From Actinomyces sp. UMB0138 (GTDB lineage Bacteria > Bacillota > Negativicutes > Veillonellales > Veillonellaceae), in NCBI RefSeq assembly GCF_002849225.1, contig NZ_PKMC01000001.1, positions 359,932-423,931 on the forward strand: DNA of 64,000 nt, in the 5' to 3' direction. Position numbers and translations under genes: made by a program. The notes below the pieces were generated by a model, which was not told the origin of the DNA, searched no databases, and worked only from the letters and a program-made list of their open reading frames with translations. The stretch's first letter is position 1. Each line of letters starts with the position of its first letter. Below are positions 55,640 through 64,000 of the stretch, piece by piece.

Positions 55640-56620
55640 ATGGCTGAGAAGATCCGTGTCGCAATCAATGGGTATGGCAATTTGGGTAAGGCGGTGGAAT
55701 TAGCCGCTAGCGCAGCAACTGACATGGAACCAGTAGTTGTCTTTACCCGTCGAGACCCGGCATCCGTGAAAACCTCCGGAACCCCAGTGGTCAGAGTGGA
55801 CCAGATGGCGGATTGGGAAGATAAGGTAGACATCTGCGTAAACTGCGGAGGTTCTGCTACGGATATGCAAGCCGCAGGTCCTGCAGCCGCGAAACTTTTT
55901 AGCACGGTAGATTCTTTCGATACCCATGCGAAGATTCCTGAGTACTATGCCGCGGTGGACCAAGCCGCAAAAGAAACCGGTCACCTTGGGATGATTTCCT
56001 CCGGCTGGGATCCAGGATTATTCTCGCTCAACCGCGTGCTAGGAGATGCAATTATTCCCACTGGAAATACCTGGACATTTTGGGGGCCGGGAATTTCCCA
56101 AGGCCATGGAGATGCAATTCGGCGAGTAGCTGGAGTAGTAGCAGGAGTGCAATACACCATTCCGCTGGACGCTGCTGTGCAAGCTGCGCACGACGGGAAC
56201 GGCCAGACTTTGACCGCCCGCCAAATGCATCGGCGCGAATGCTACGTAGTAGCTGAAGAGGGCGCAGATAAAGAGCGCATTGAGCGTGACATCGTGTCAA
56301 TGCCTAACTACTTTGCTGACTATGATACGACGGTGCACTTCATCTCCATCGATGAGCTCAAAAAGAATCACTCTGGGATGCCTCATGGTGGGCGAGTGAT
56401 TAGGCAGGGACAGACGTCGCAGGGGACCAACCAGGTTTATTCCTTCCAGCTGCATCTGGACTCCAACCCGGAGTTCACTGGGGCGGTATTAGCTGCCTCC
56501 GCCCGGGCTGTCTATCGGTTGCACAAAGAAGGTAAGACAGGCGCAATTACAATCCTTGACGTGCCTGCAGCATACCTATCGGATAAGTCGCCGGAGCAGC
56601 TGCGCTCCGAATTGCTCTAG
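55640..56620 (+). CDS. ddh: meso-Diaminopimelate D-dehydrogenase
   Basis: NADPH enzyme that makes meso-diaminopimelate directly from tetrahydrodipicolinate and ammonia, bypassing the succinylase or acetylase steps of lysine/peptidoglycan synthesis. The 326-residue protein has the Rossmann motif AINGYGNLGKAVE, SSGWDPGLFSLNRVLGDAI, FWGPGISQGHGDAIRRVAGV and GRVIRQGQTSQGTNQVYSF, all characteristic of Ddh. ATG at 55640 follows AGGAGG; an upstream in-frame ATG (55574) lacks a site. The stop overlaps the convergent PPOX gene (CTAG). Confidence 0.95.
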   Translation: MAEKIRVAINGYGNLGKAVELAASAATDMEPVVVFTRRDPASVKTSGTPVVRVDQMADWEDKVDICVNCGGSATDMQAAGPAAAKLFSTVDSFDTHAKIPEYYAAVDQAAKETGHLGMISSGWDPGLFSLNRVLGDAIIPTGNTWTFWGPGISQGHGDAIRRVAGVVAGVQYTIPLDAAVQAAHDGNGQTLTARQMHRRECYVVAEEGADKERIERDIVSMPNYFADYDTTVHFISIDELKKNHSGMPHGGRVIRQGQTSQGTNQVYSFQLHLDSNPEFTGAVLAASARAVYRLHKEGKTGAITILDVPAAYLSDKSPEQLRSELL

Positions 56621-56964
56621 TAGACAGTGGCCGCGGGTCCATCGCCATGGGCGCGCGGCCTATGCAGCATTCCGGAATGCATCTGGATTTCAAGCAAATC
56701 TGCAACTATGGTGCCGTAGCCGTCCACTATCAACGTCCAGCCGTGGCGTTGCAGAGGCTGCCAGAGAAGGGTCACGTGGTTGTTCGCCGCAACATTTTGC
56801 TTGATTGACTGCCGCGGATTGGCAACCAGTATCTTTCCTCCTTTTAGGATTGGGTCGACCGTCATGACCTTGGCGAATCCACCTTCTCTTAGAGTGATTA
56901 GGGTGGCACTGTTGTAGTTCTTCAGTACCTGCGCTAGCGAGGTAAACGGGACGGGAATACTCAT
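56617..56964 (-). CDS. Pyridoxamine 5'-phosphate oxidase-fold protein
   Basis: A 115-residue single-domain FMN-binding split-barrel protein: ATLITLREGGFAKVMTVDPILKGGKILVANP, NVAANNHVTLLWQP and LIVDGYGTI match short PPOX-like proteins of actinobacteria, often F420 or FMN oxidoreductases of unknown substrate. Its start overlaps the DUF364 gene (ATGA), so they are one transcript. Confidence 0.75.
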   Translation of the reverse strand: MSIPVPFTSLAQVLKNYNSATLITLREGGFAKVMTVDPILKGGKILVANPRQSIKQNVAANNHVTLLWQPLQRHGWTLIVDGYGTIVADLLEIQMHSGMLHRPRAHGDGPAATVY

Positions 56965-57662
56965 TTTGCAAGCTCCAATGAAAAGTGGCTTAGTCCTGGC
57001 TTCAACTTCGATACTGATGCCCCTGCTTCGACCTGGAGCATGACCCAGTGCGGATCTATAACTGCGGACGGAGCCAATACGTTAGCTCGTCCAGTAAACG
57101 CTTGCACTGCTGCAGGTAGAGAAGGGCCGATTACGTAAGTTTTCGCCCTCTTAGCCAACGAGAGCAGACGCGGCAAAGTCTTATTAGTAAGTGCCATGGC
57201 GGTAATCAGTGCTACTTCCGCGTCAGGTAGTACGTACTCGCAGGCAGAGTCTGGTAGATCGCCACCGGTGGGTTTCCGCTCGAGTACGGTTAAAGAACAT
57301 ATCTTCTCCAGCGATGCTATGGCAGTACTGAAATGCCCTACCATTACGACTTTCTTCCCGGCTAATTCCTGGCGTGCCGCTGTAAAAATGGATTCTCCTG
57401 GATTAGCGCAGCGATTGTAAAAGCTATTCATCGCAGCCACTCCGAGACTTGCCCGGGCAAAATCCCAGCTCTTCGCCATGGCTGCCACCTCTCGCAAAGG
57501 GCGTCCTTGAAGGGGAGCCGCATCGAAGCTACCCAGGCCAGCGGCAACCCCAACTCCTGCCTCGGACTCTACGCAAGCCGCGTTAGCGCTAAGAGCACGG
57601 CGAACCAGCACATCTTCCGGAATAGCGGCAATCAAGTCGTCATAAAGTGCGAAGGGATTCAT
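56961..57662 (-). CDS. DUF4213/DUF364 family protein
   Basis: A 233-residue protein. The N-terminal half (about 1-95) fits DUF4213 (enolase N-terminal-like; VGVAAGLGSFDAAPLQGRPLREVAAMAKSWDFARASLGVAAMNS in part), and the C-terminal half (about 100-233) is a Rossmann-like DUF364 fold (GKKVVMVGHFSTAIASL, EYVLPDAEVALITAMALTNKTLPRLL). Such proteins are described as putative heavy-metal chelators, but activity is not established. It is paired with the PPOX-fold gene. Confidence 0.75.
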   Translation of the reverse strand: MNPFALYDDLIAAIPEDVLVRRALSANAACVESEAGVGVAAGLGSFDAAPLQGRPLREVAAMAKSWDFARASLGVAAMNSFYNRCANPGESIFTAARQELAGKKVVMVGHFSTAIASLEKICSLTVLERKPTGGDLPDSACEYVLPDAEVALITAMALTNKTLPRLLSLAKRAKTYVIGPSLPAAVQAFTGRANVLAPSAVIDPHWVMLQVEAGASVSKLKPGLSHFSLELAK

Positions 57663-57714
57663 ACCTCCATTGTCCGAGAAAAAATTCCTGAATCAACCTG
57701 GAGCACTTACATGT

Positions 57715-57748
57715 AAAAGGTGGGCGCAACCGATCGGTTGCGCCCACC
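57715..57748 (-). terminator. Rho-independent terminator after rpsT
   Basis: Minus strand GGTGGGCGCAACC - GATC - GGTTGCGCCCACC, a perfect 13-bp stem, followed by TTTT. It lies 15 nt after the rpsT stop. Confidence 0.93.
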
Positions 57749-57763
57749 CGAAGAACAATCAGC

Positions 57764-58030
57764 TTAAGCTGACATCTTGTTCACACGACGAGCCAGCTTC
57801 GACTTGCGGTTTGCAGCCTGATTCTTGTGAATCACGCCCTTGGAGACTGCCTTATCCAGCTTGCGGGAGGCAATCTGCAGGAACTTTTCTGCTTCTTCGC
57901 GGTCTCCGGCCTCGACGGCTTCGCGGGTGTGACGCACGTAAGTCTTTAGTTCGGACTTGACGGCGCGGTTGCGAAGACGACGCTGCTCGTTGGTGCGGTT
58001 ACGCTTGATCTGAGACTTGATATTTGCCAC
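57764..58030 (-). CDS. rpsT: 30S ribosomal protein S20
   Basis: An 88-residue S20 that binds 16S rRNA. Basic helical sequence with [55 protein letters not shown]. The start is GTG with a weak GAGAG upstream. Single gene, closed by a strong intrinsic terminator. It lies opposite to the acyltransferase gene; the 253-bp gap between them holds promoters but nothing else I can name. Confidence 0.97.
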   Translation of the reverse strand: MANIKSQIKRNRTNEQRRLRNRAVKSELKTYVRHTREAVEAGDREEAEKFLQIASRKLDKAVSKGVIHKNQAANRKSKLARRVNKMSA

Positions 58031-58283
58031 GGATTTCGCTCTCTGTACGTTCTTACATCGGTCGGTGAGGGTGTGTCATAACCGGACTGAGGCCGTGGGG
58101 CGGCCGTGGTTGGTGTATGACCGGACCACCACCCGACCAGGCGGCAATCCAGCTATCCACTGTAGCAGAAATGTAGGTCGTAACAAAGGTATGTGCGCGC
58201 TTTCACCTGGGAGGGCGATGTGGAGCGGGTGACACTTAGCTCCACAACTAAAAAGAGGCAGGAAAGGCGTCGAAAGTAACCCT

Positions 58284-60140
58284 ATGATGTTACCTATGCA
58301 GTCGCCAACCAGCTCTCAACGATTCCGGGTCCGTGGGCTCGATGGCGTACGTGCAATCGCGTGTTGTGCGGTACTTGCCTATCACTTCTTCCAGGCGGGT
58401 ACTCCCGGAGGGTTTCTGGGCGTTGACGTATTTTTTGCACTCTCGGGATTCCTTATAACCGGTCTGCTGGTGAAGGAACAAGAGCGCTCCGGCAAGATTG
58501 ACATCCCCGCATTCTGGTTGAGGCGAGTCCGCAGACTCTTTCCCGCGGTGGCGTCCACCGTCGTCGCTACCTCACTCATTGCTGCTCTGGTATCGACAGA
58601 TCTGCTGGTAGGGATCCGCAGACAACTGTTCGGGGCCGCCACCTTCACCTACAACTGGGTAGAAATATGGGCAGGCAATAGCTATTTCAATCAGGGATCG
58701 CCGCCGCTTTTTCGAAACCTGTGGTCCTTAGCTGTAGAACAGCAGTTCTATGTGATCTGGCCGCTTGTAGTCACCCTAATTGTCTACATGCGTCCAACTA
58801 AGCGATTCCTGGTGCCTATCCTGCTTGCAGTCGCGTCGGCGATTTTTATGGCCACAATTGTCCTGAGCGGTGGGGACATATCCCGGGCCTACATGGGCTC
58901 GGACACGCACGGCTTCTCGCTCATGATTGGTTCTGCACTGGCCTGCCTGCAAACAAATCCGCTCTCGCCGATGCCTTCAAATCCAAGGGGGTACAGGCTC
59001 CGCGGGATTCTCGGCTGGGTAGGCCTGGGCGGGATGATTGCATCCTTCTTTTTAGTGTCGGATTCATCTAAAGCCACCTATCCATTCCTCACCGTTGCGG
59101 TATGTCTATGCTCAGGGGCCACCATTGCGTCCCTGGCGCAAGAGACCGCTCCCGGAGCGCGAGCATCCAGAGTGCTGGCTCAGGTACTGGACGTAAAACC
59201 GCTGCGGTGGTTGGGAGAACGTTCCTACAGCCTCTACTTGTGGCATTGGCCAGTGCTCGTAATCATGCGTCAAGCCTTCCCCTCCACGCAGATCTGGGTT
59301 CTCGCCCTCGTCGTAGCCGGACTGTCGATCCTCGTAGCGGCCGTTTCCTACACGTATGTAGAGACTCCCATGCGTAAAGAAGGGATCATGGCTGTCCTCT
59401 CCAGGTGGCTATACCTACGCAGCTCCTCCCGTTACGGCGACCTTTCTAGGTACGTGGCGTGGGGTGTGGCTGCAGCGACACTAATTGGAGTAAGCACCGT
59501 CGTCATGATCCAACCGCCAAAGAGCTCGGCGCAGATCGCGGTAGAGAAGGGGAAGGTGGCAGCTAGGCCAACTCCGAAGCCGAAGCCGGCCCCACCAGAT
59601 CTAGGCGACAACCAACCGGTAGGCGGCAATATCACCGTCATTGGAGACTCGGTGACGTTAGCATCTTTGCAACCGCTACAAGAAACGTTCCCCGGCGCCC
59701 TCGTCGACGCAGAAGTGTCGCGACACTGGGACGATGGGGTAGCGCTAATAGACCAGTACAAGGCAGAACAGAGCCTGGGTAGGTGGGTAGTGCTGTCGCT
59801 CGCAACGAACGGTACCGTCACCACGGACAACCTAAACGCGGCGCTGGCACAGCTTGGACCGGAGCGCCGCCTAGTGCTTGTCACCGGATTTGGTCCGCAG
59901 TACCAGTCCGAACAGTGGATCGATCAAAATAATGCAAACATCCTTGCCTTCGGCAAAGCACATCCAGACAGAGTGGTAGTTGTCCGTTGGGATGAGGCGA
60001 TAAAGGCACATACTGACTGGCTTGCCGGCGACTACATCCATCCGGACGAGGACGGAGCAAAGCTTTGGCGCGACACCCTGGTGGGCGCCCTCAAGTCCTT
60101 CCCCGGTGTGAAACAGGTGGGCGGGGCCCCCAAGAAATGA
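58284..60140 (+). CDS. OatA-like O-acetyltransferase (acyltransferase 3 + SGNH)
   Basis: A 618-residue bifunctional membrane protein. Residues about 18-380 form the acyltransferase-3 domain with about ten helices: RGLDGVRAIACCAVLAYHFF (His34), GVDVFFALSGFLITGLL, LWSLAVEQQFYVIWP and LGERSYSLYLWHWPVL. Another helix near 395-415 and a Pro-rich linker lead to an SGNH-type domain (about 450-618) with TVIGDSVTLAS and the Asp/His pair in GDYIHPDEDG. This layout acetylates cell-wall sugars (OatA) or other exopolysaccharide. The start is uncertain: several ATGs cluster at 58284-58296 and GGAAAGG is some distance upstream. Confidence 0.88.
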   Translation: MMLPMQSPTSSQRFRVRGLDGVRAIACCAVLAYHFFQAGTPGGFLGVDVFFALSGFLITGLLVKEQERSGKIDIPAFWLRRVRRLFPAVASTVVATSLIAALVSTDLLVGIRRQLFGAATFTYNWVEIWAGNSYFNQGSPPLFRNLWSLAVEQQFYVIWPLVVTLIVYMRPTKRFLVPILLAVASAIFMATIVLSGGDISRAYMGSDTHGFSLMIGSALACLQTNPLSPMPSNPRGYRLRGILGWVGLGGMIASFFLVSDSSKATYPFLTVAVCLCSGATIASLAQETAPGARASRVLAQVLDVKPLRWLGERSYSLYLWHWPVLVIMRQAFPSTQIWVLALVVAGLSILVAAVSYTYVETPMRKEGIMAVLSRWLYLRSSSRYGDLSRYVAWGVAAATLIGVSTVVMIQPPKSSAQIAVEKGKVAARPTPKPKPAPPDLGDNQPVGGNITVIGDSVTLASLQPLQETFPGALVDAEVSRHWDDGVALIDQYKAEQSLGRWVVLSLATNGTVTTDNLNAALAQLGPERRLVLVTGFGPQYQSEQWIDQNNANILAFGKAHPDRVVVVRWDEAIKAHTDWLAGDYIHPDEDGAKLWRDTLVGALKSFPGVKQVGGAPKK

Positions 60141-60209
60141 CACGACCAGTTAGGATTGTTCATTTGGACGTGGGAAACTAGAAGTGACTACGCATATTAA
60201 GGAGGCCGC

Positions 60210-62060
60210 GTGAGCGCGCAAAAAGGAAAGTTGGACCCCCAGATTTCCCCGGCGAAGACTGACCCTTCGCTCATTCGTAACTTCTGCATTATTGCCCATA
60301 TTGATCACGGTAAGTCCACTCTTGCCGACCGGATGCTCCAGCTATCTGGCGTAGTTGAAACGCGAGAAATGCGTGATCAGTACCTGGACCGCATGGATAT
60401 TGAGCGCGAGCGAGGCATCACTATCAAGTCGCAGGCCGTGCGCATGCCCTGGAAGGTAGATGGCCATCCCTACGCCCTCAACATGATCGATACGCCCGGA
60501 CACGTGGACTTTTCCTACGAAGTTTCCCGGTCACTGGCAGCCTGCGAGGGAGCGGTCTTGCTGGTAGACGCTGCCCAGGGGATCCAGGCACAGACCTTGG
60601 CAAATCTGTACATGGCAATGGAACACGATCTGCAGATCATTCCTGTGCTGAACAAGATTGACCTTCCTGCCGCCCAGCCTGAACAGCAGGCTGAAGAAAT
60701 TGCTGGCCTGATCGGATGCGACCCATCCGAGGTACTAAAGGTGTCAGCAAAGACCGGCGAGGGCGTCGCAGAATTGCTGGACAAGATAGTTTCTGATGTC
60801 CCCGCTCCTAGGGGGAATGCGGACGCTCCCGCCCGGGCCCTGATCTTTGACTCCGTCTATGACATTTACAGGGGCGTAGTTACCTATGTGCGCGTCGTAG
60901 ACGGGTCGCTCAAACCGCGGCAAATAGTCAAGATGATGTCTACTTCTACGACTCATGAGCTGCTAGAGATAGGTGTTATTTCGCCCGATCCTATTCCCAG
61001 TGAAGGATTAGGTGTGGGTGAGGTAGGCTACCTGATCACCGGCGTGAAAGATGTACGTCAATCCAGGGTCGGTGACACGGTTACCGACGCCCACGCTGGG
61101 GCGAGCGAGCCACTATCCGGCTACCAGGATCCCAAGCCCATGGTTTTCTCGGGGATCTACCCGATTGACGGGTCGGATTTTCCGGCCTTACGAGAAGGGC
61201 TAGACAAGTTGCGTCTAAACGATGCTGCCTTATCGTACGAGCCGGAAACTTCTGCAGCACTAGGCTTTGGCTTCCGCTGCGGCTTCCTGGGGCTGTTGCA
61301 CCTAGAGATCATCCGCGAGCGCATCGAACGAGAAGCGGGCATATCGATTATTGCCACAGCGCCTTCTGTTGTTTATAACGTCATTACCGAGGACGGTACT
61401 CACGTTCAGGTCACGAACCCGTCCGAGTATCCGGATGGGAAACTTCGAGAAGTTCGCGAGCCCGTGGTAAATGCGACTATCCTTACGCCCTCGGAATTCG
61501 TGGGAGCGGTGATGGAGCTTTGTCAGGGGCGCCGCGGTGTCATGAAGGGGATGGACTACCTATCTCCAGAGAGGGTAGAGATTCACTACACGCTGCCGTT
61601 GGCCGAGATTGTGTTGGACTTCTTCGACCAACTCAAGTCCCGTACCAAGGGCTATGCCTCCCTGGACTATGACGTCGAGGGCGAACAGGTAGCAGACCTG
61701 GTGAAGGTAGACATTTTGCTAAATGGCGATGGGGTAGATGCGTTTAGTGCCATTGTGCATCGCGACAATGCTTACGCCTACGGCGTGAAGATGACGAAGA
61801 AGCTGAAGGAATTGATTCCTCGCCAGCAATTTGAAATTCCTGTGCAGGCAGCGGTTGGGGCGCGAGTCATTGCTCGCGAAACTATCAAGGCACTGCGCAA
61901 AGACATGCTGGCTAAGTGCTACGGCGGCGACATTTCCAGAAAGCGAAAATTGTTGGAGAAGCAGAAGGAAGGTAAGAAGCGGATGAAGGCTATCGGCAGC
62001 GTGGATGTGCCGCAGGATGCCTTTATTGCTGCGCTAACTTCTGATGCGGAGGCTAAGTGA
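60210..62060 (+). CDS. lepA: Translation elongation factor 4
   Basis: GTPase that acts on stalled or mistranslocated ribosomes. The 616-residue protein has G1 [14 protein letters not shown]3 [13 protein letters not shown]4 NKIDLPA, EF-G-like domains and the LepA-specific C-terminal domain ([47 protein letters not shown]). The GTG start follows AAGGAGG. The stop overlaps trmB (GTGA). Confidence 0.98.
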   Translation: MSAQKGKLDPQISPAKTDPSLIRNFCIIAHIDHGKSTLADRMLQLSGVVETREMRDQYLDRMDIERERGITIKSQAVRMPWKVDGHPYALNMIDTPGHVDFSYEVSRSLAACEGAVLLVDAAQGIQAQTLANLYMAMEHDLQIIPVLNKIDLPAAQPEQQAEEIAGLIGCDPSEVLKVSAKTGEGVAELLDKIVSDVPAPRGNADAPARALIFDSVYDIYRGVVTYVRVVDGSLKPRQIVKMMSTSTTHELLEIGVISPDPIPSEGLGVGEVGYLITGVKDVRQSRVGDTVTDAHAGASEPLSGYQDPKPMVFSGIYPIDGSDFPALREGLDKLRLNDAALSYEPETSAALGFGFRCGFLGLLHLEIIRERIEREAGISIIATAPSVVYNVITEDGTHVQVTNPSEYPDGKLREVREPVVNATILTPSEFVGAVMELCQGRRGVMKGMDYLSPERVEIHYTLPLAEIVLDFFDQLKSRTKGYASLDYDVEGEQVADLVKVDILLNGDGVDAFSAIVHRDNAYAYGVKMTKKLKELIPRQQFEIPVQAAVGARVIARETIKALRKDMLAKCYGGDISRKRKLLEKQKEGKKRMKAIGSVDVPQDAFIAALTSDAEAK

Positions 62061-62824
62061 GTCCCGCAAAGAATTCTCCGGACCCTGGAAGGTTCATGGC
62101 ACGTACGAAGTCCTTCACTAGGCGCGGCAGGTCCTTGGAAGGGGCGCTCGCGCGGGCGTGGGAAGAAAGCGGTGACTTCATTGTGCCTGTGCGCCGCGGT
62201 GAGGGGTACACAACGGTTGCTGAAGACCACGAACCACTTGATTTTGAGGCTCTCTTTGGGCGCAAGGCGCCGCTGGTAGTCGAGATTGGTTCGGGCACTG
62301 GGGATCAGATCCTGACGGCAGCTAGAAAGAATCCGCAGAACAACTATCTTGCCTTTGAGGTCTGGGTACCGGGAATTGCGAAGGCCCTAAATAAACTGGA
62401 CGGGCTTACCAACGTGCGGTTTGTGGAAGCTGACGTGGCCCAGGCTGGTCCTCTTTTGCTTTCACCTTCTTCGGTGTCGGAACTGTGGACATTTTTCCCG
62501 GATCCGTGGCGAAAATCCCGGCACCACAAGCGGCGGCTTGTACAGACGGAGTTCGCCACTCAGGTAGCCACTTGGTTGGTGCCCGGTGGGCGCTGGCGTC
62601 TGGCTACGGATTGGAACGACTACGCCTGGTGGATGCGAGACGTAATCGAATCCGTCCCCGTGCTGCGCAACGAATATGCCGGGCAGAATCCCGATCTGGA
62701 CGATCCAGCGGGCAACAGGGGAGGATTTGCTCCGCGCTATGATGGCCGCATCATGACTACCTTCGAAAACAAGGGACTGCAGGCGGGACGCACAGTGCAC
62801 GATCTGGTTGCGGTCCGTGACTAG
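62057..62824 (+). CDS. trmB: tRNA (guanine-N7-)-methyltransferase
   Basis: SAM-dependent enzyme forming m7G46 in tRNA, 255 residues. [12 protein letters not shown] is the SAM site, [22 protein letters not shown] the tRNA/catalytic motif, and [13 protein letters not shown] the C-terminal signature. An N-terminal extension of about 50 residues is typical in actinobacteria. GTG start overlaps the lepA stop; hemW begins within its end. Confidence 0.94.
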   Translation: MSPAKNSPDPGRFMARTKSFTRRGRSLEGALARAWEESGDFIVPVRRGEGYTTVAEDHEPLDFEALFGRKAPLVVEIGSGTGDQILTAARKNPQNNYLAFEVWVPGIAKALNKLDGLTNVRFVEADVAQAGPLLLSPSSVSELWTFFPDPWRKSRHHKRRLVQTEFATQVATWLVPGGRWRLATDWNDYAWWMRDVIESVPVLRNEYAGQNPDLDDPAGNRGGFAPRYDGRIMTTFENKGLQAGRTVHDLVAVRD

Positions 62825-63977
62825 ACCATTTTCGGCCTACGTTCACGTCCCATTCTGCCGGGCAAGATGCGGTTACTGCGATTTCAACACTTACGTCGCC
62901 GACTTCGGACCGGGAGCGAACCGGACAACTTTCGACCAAAGCGTCGCCCTCGAAATTGGGCGCGCGAAAGCGCATCTAGGGCCTAGGCAACTGCAGACTG
63001 TATTCTTTGGAGGCGGCACTCCTACAATGCTTCCGGCTGCGGCATTGGCGAGTATCCTCAGTGAGTTGGATTCGGCTTTCCCGCTCGCCTCGAAGGCAGA
63101 GGTAACAACCGAGGCAAACCCCGAAACTGTAAGTCGCGATGATCTATTCCAACTAGCGAAGGCCGGCTTTACTAGGGTGAGTTTCGGCATGCAATCTGCC
63201 GTCCCAAGAGTATTAGCTACCCTGGATCGCACCCACCGTCCCGAGCGCGTGCCTCAGGTCGTCCAGTGGGCAAAGGAAGCTAACTTTGCAGTAAGCCTGG
63301 ACCTAATCTACGGCGCCCCAGGCGAGAGCATTGAAGATTGGAATGCCTCCCTGGATGCGGTAATAGGCATGGACGTAGACCACGTGAGTTGCTACGCCCT
63401 CGTCATAGAGGGCGGCACAAAAATGGCGAACGACCTGCGTCACGGTAAGATCGCGCCGGTCGATCAAGATGTGCAGGCAGAAAAATATCGCCTAGCCGAC
63501 GCCCGCCTTTCCGACGCTGGTTTTAGATGGTACGAAATCTCGAACTGGGCCCGCCCGAAAGAGGGCGAAGAACACAAGGTTAGTACCGAGCTAGAAAACG
63601 CATGCAAACACAATCTGGCATACTGGCGAAACTGGGATTGGTGGGGATTTGGCCCCGGCGCCCACTCCCACCTGGCAGATCGTCGGTTCTGGAACGTTAA
63701 ACACCCGCTGGCTTACGCAAACGCGCTGCGGCAAGGGCGGTCTACGGTACTTGGAGAAGAGCGGCTAGATGCAACCACGAAAGAACTAGAACGAATAATG
63801 CTGGGCGTACGCATCTCGGAAGGACTTCCCAAAGCAGACGTGTCTGCCGCAGGACTTTCGCGATGCCGCGAACTGGGATGGGTAGACGAGTACGCCCTGA
63901 AACAAGGACGGGTAGTGGCAACATTGCAAGGGCGACTCATGGCCGACTCAATGACGCTCACGCTGTTGGGAAGCTAA
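62817..63977 (+). CDS. hemW: Heme chaperone HemW (radical SAM, HemN-like)
   Basis: Radical-SAM protein of 386 residues related to coproporphyrinogen dehydrogenase; family members deliver heme to membrane proteins. The cluster motif is CxxxCxxC (Cys14, Cys18, Cys21; PFCRARCGYCDF), followed by FFGGGTPTML, SFGMQSAVPRVLATLDR and HNLAYWRNWDWWGFGPGAHS. HemN itself has an extra Cys (CxxxCxxCxC), absent here, which favours HemW. GTG at 62817 is chosen (8-nt overlap with trmB); TTG at 62808 is an alternative. The gene ends 23 bp before the window edge. LepA-HemW adjacency is common. Confidence 0.93.
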   Translation: MTRPFSAYVHVPFCRARCGYCDFNTYVADFGPGANRTTFDQSVALEIGRAKAHLGPRQLQTVFFGGGTPTMLPAAALASILSELDSAFPLASKAEVTTEANPETVSRDDLFQLAKAGFTRVSFGMQSAVPRVLATLDRTHRPERVPQVVQWAKEANFAVSLDLIYGAPGESIEDWNASLDAVIGMDVDHVSCYALVIEGGTKMANDLRHGKIAPVDQDVQAEKYRLADARLSDAGFRWYEISNWARPKEGEEHKVSTELENACKHNLAYWRNWDWWGFGPGAHSHLADRRFWNVKHPLAYANALRQGRSTVLGEERLDATTKELERIMLGVRISEGLPKADVSAAGLSRCRELGWVDEYALKQGRVVATLQGRLMADSMTLTLLGS

Positions 63978-64000
63978 GGGCAGGTCACAAAATCGATCAG

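Overview
The window looks like core chromosome of a mid-GC Actinomycetota, most likely an Actinomycetales member near Actinomycetaceae; I cannot name the species. The evidence is the order rho-rpmE-prfA-prmC/tsaC-wecA-atpI-atpBEFHAGDC-DUF2550-nucS, which matches the ATP-synthase neighbourhood of mycobacteria, together with NucS mismatch endonuclease, the GlgE alpha-glucan pathway, a MoxR/DUF58/SpoIIM/RDD cluster and actinobacterial-type VKOR and LeuRS. No insertion sequence, prophage, CRISPR array, plasmid gene or rRNA is visible.

Layout. 1-6.3 kb: transcription termination (rho), ribosomal protein L31 with a probable leader, release factor 1, a fused PrmC-TsaC/Sua5 protein, a WecA-type lipid-phosphate sugar transferase and an AtpI-like protein. 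6.4-13.1 kb: complete F1Fo ATP synthase operon. 13.2-20.9 kb: DUF2550 protein, NucS, NagA, an alpha/beta hydrolase, a long DivIVA-like coiled coil on the minus strand, and an operon of a membrane protein, a lipoprotein and a thioredoxin-fold TPR protein. 21.0-31.8 kb (minus strand): glgX-trpS, then glgE-treS-pep2-glgB, which together turn trehalose into branched alpha-glucan and debranch it. 31.9-37.8 kb: electron transfer flavoprotein, cysteine desulfurase, MnmA, tRNA-Leu, a flavin-binding protein, Bcp peroxiredoxin and a small HTH protein. 37.8-42.9 kb: two tandem tRNA-Lys, VKOR with an MntR-type regulator, a HIT protein and LeuRS. 42.9-51.4 kb: RDD / SpoIIM / L,D-transpeptidase / DUF58 / MoxR / DUF4350 / DUF4129 / multipass membrane protein, a probable cell-envelope module. 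51.5-64 kb: aldose epimerase, ComEA, ComEC, HolA, meso-DAP dehydrogenase, a PPOX-fold/DUF364 pair, S20, an OatA-like acyltransferase, LepA, TrmB and HemW.

Genes are tightly packed. Many neighbours share ATGA, GTGA or TAATG junctions, and several convergent pairs even share their stop codons. Only one gene-free stretch exceeds 300 bp (17561-17922).

The most unusual signals are at the DNA level. The heptamer GAGGGCG/CGCCCTC is strongly over-represented (about 80 copies by eye, on both strands and in several reading frames). There is a perfect 21-bp palindrome in the glgB leader, a palindrome at the rpmE promoter, and an 18-bp in-frame duplication in nagA. At the protein level the main oddities are the PrmC-TsaC fusion, an L,D-transpeptidase inserted in the MoxR/SpoIIM neighbourhood, and an unrecognised membrane-protein/lipoprotein pair. 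I found no clearly novel defence or mobile system.
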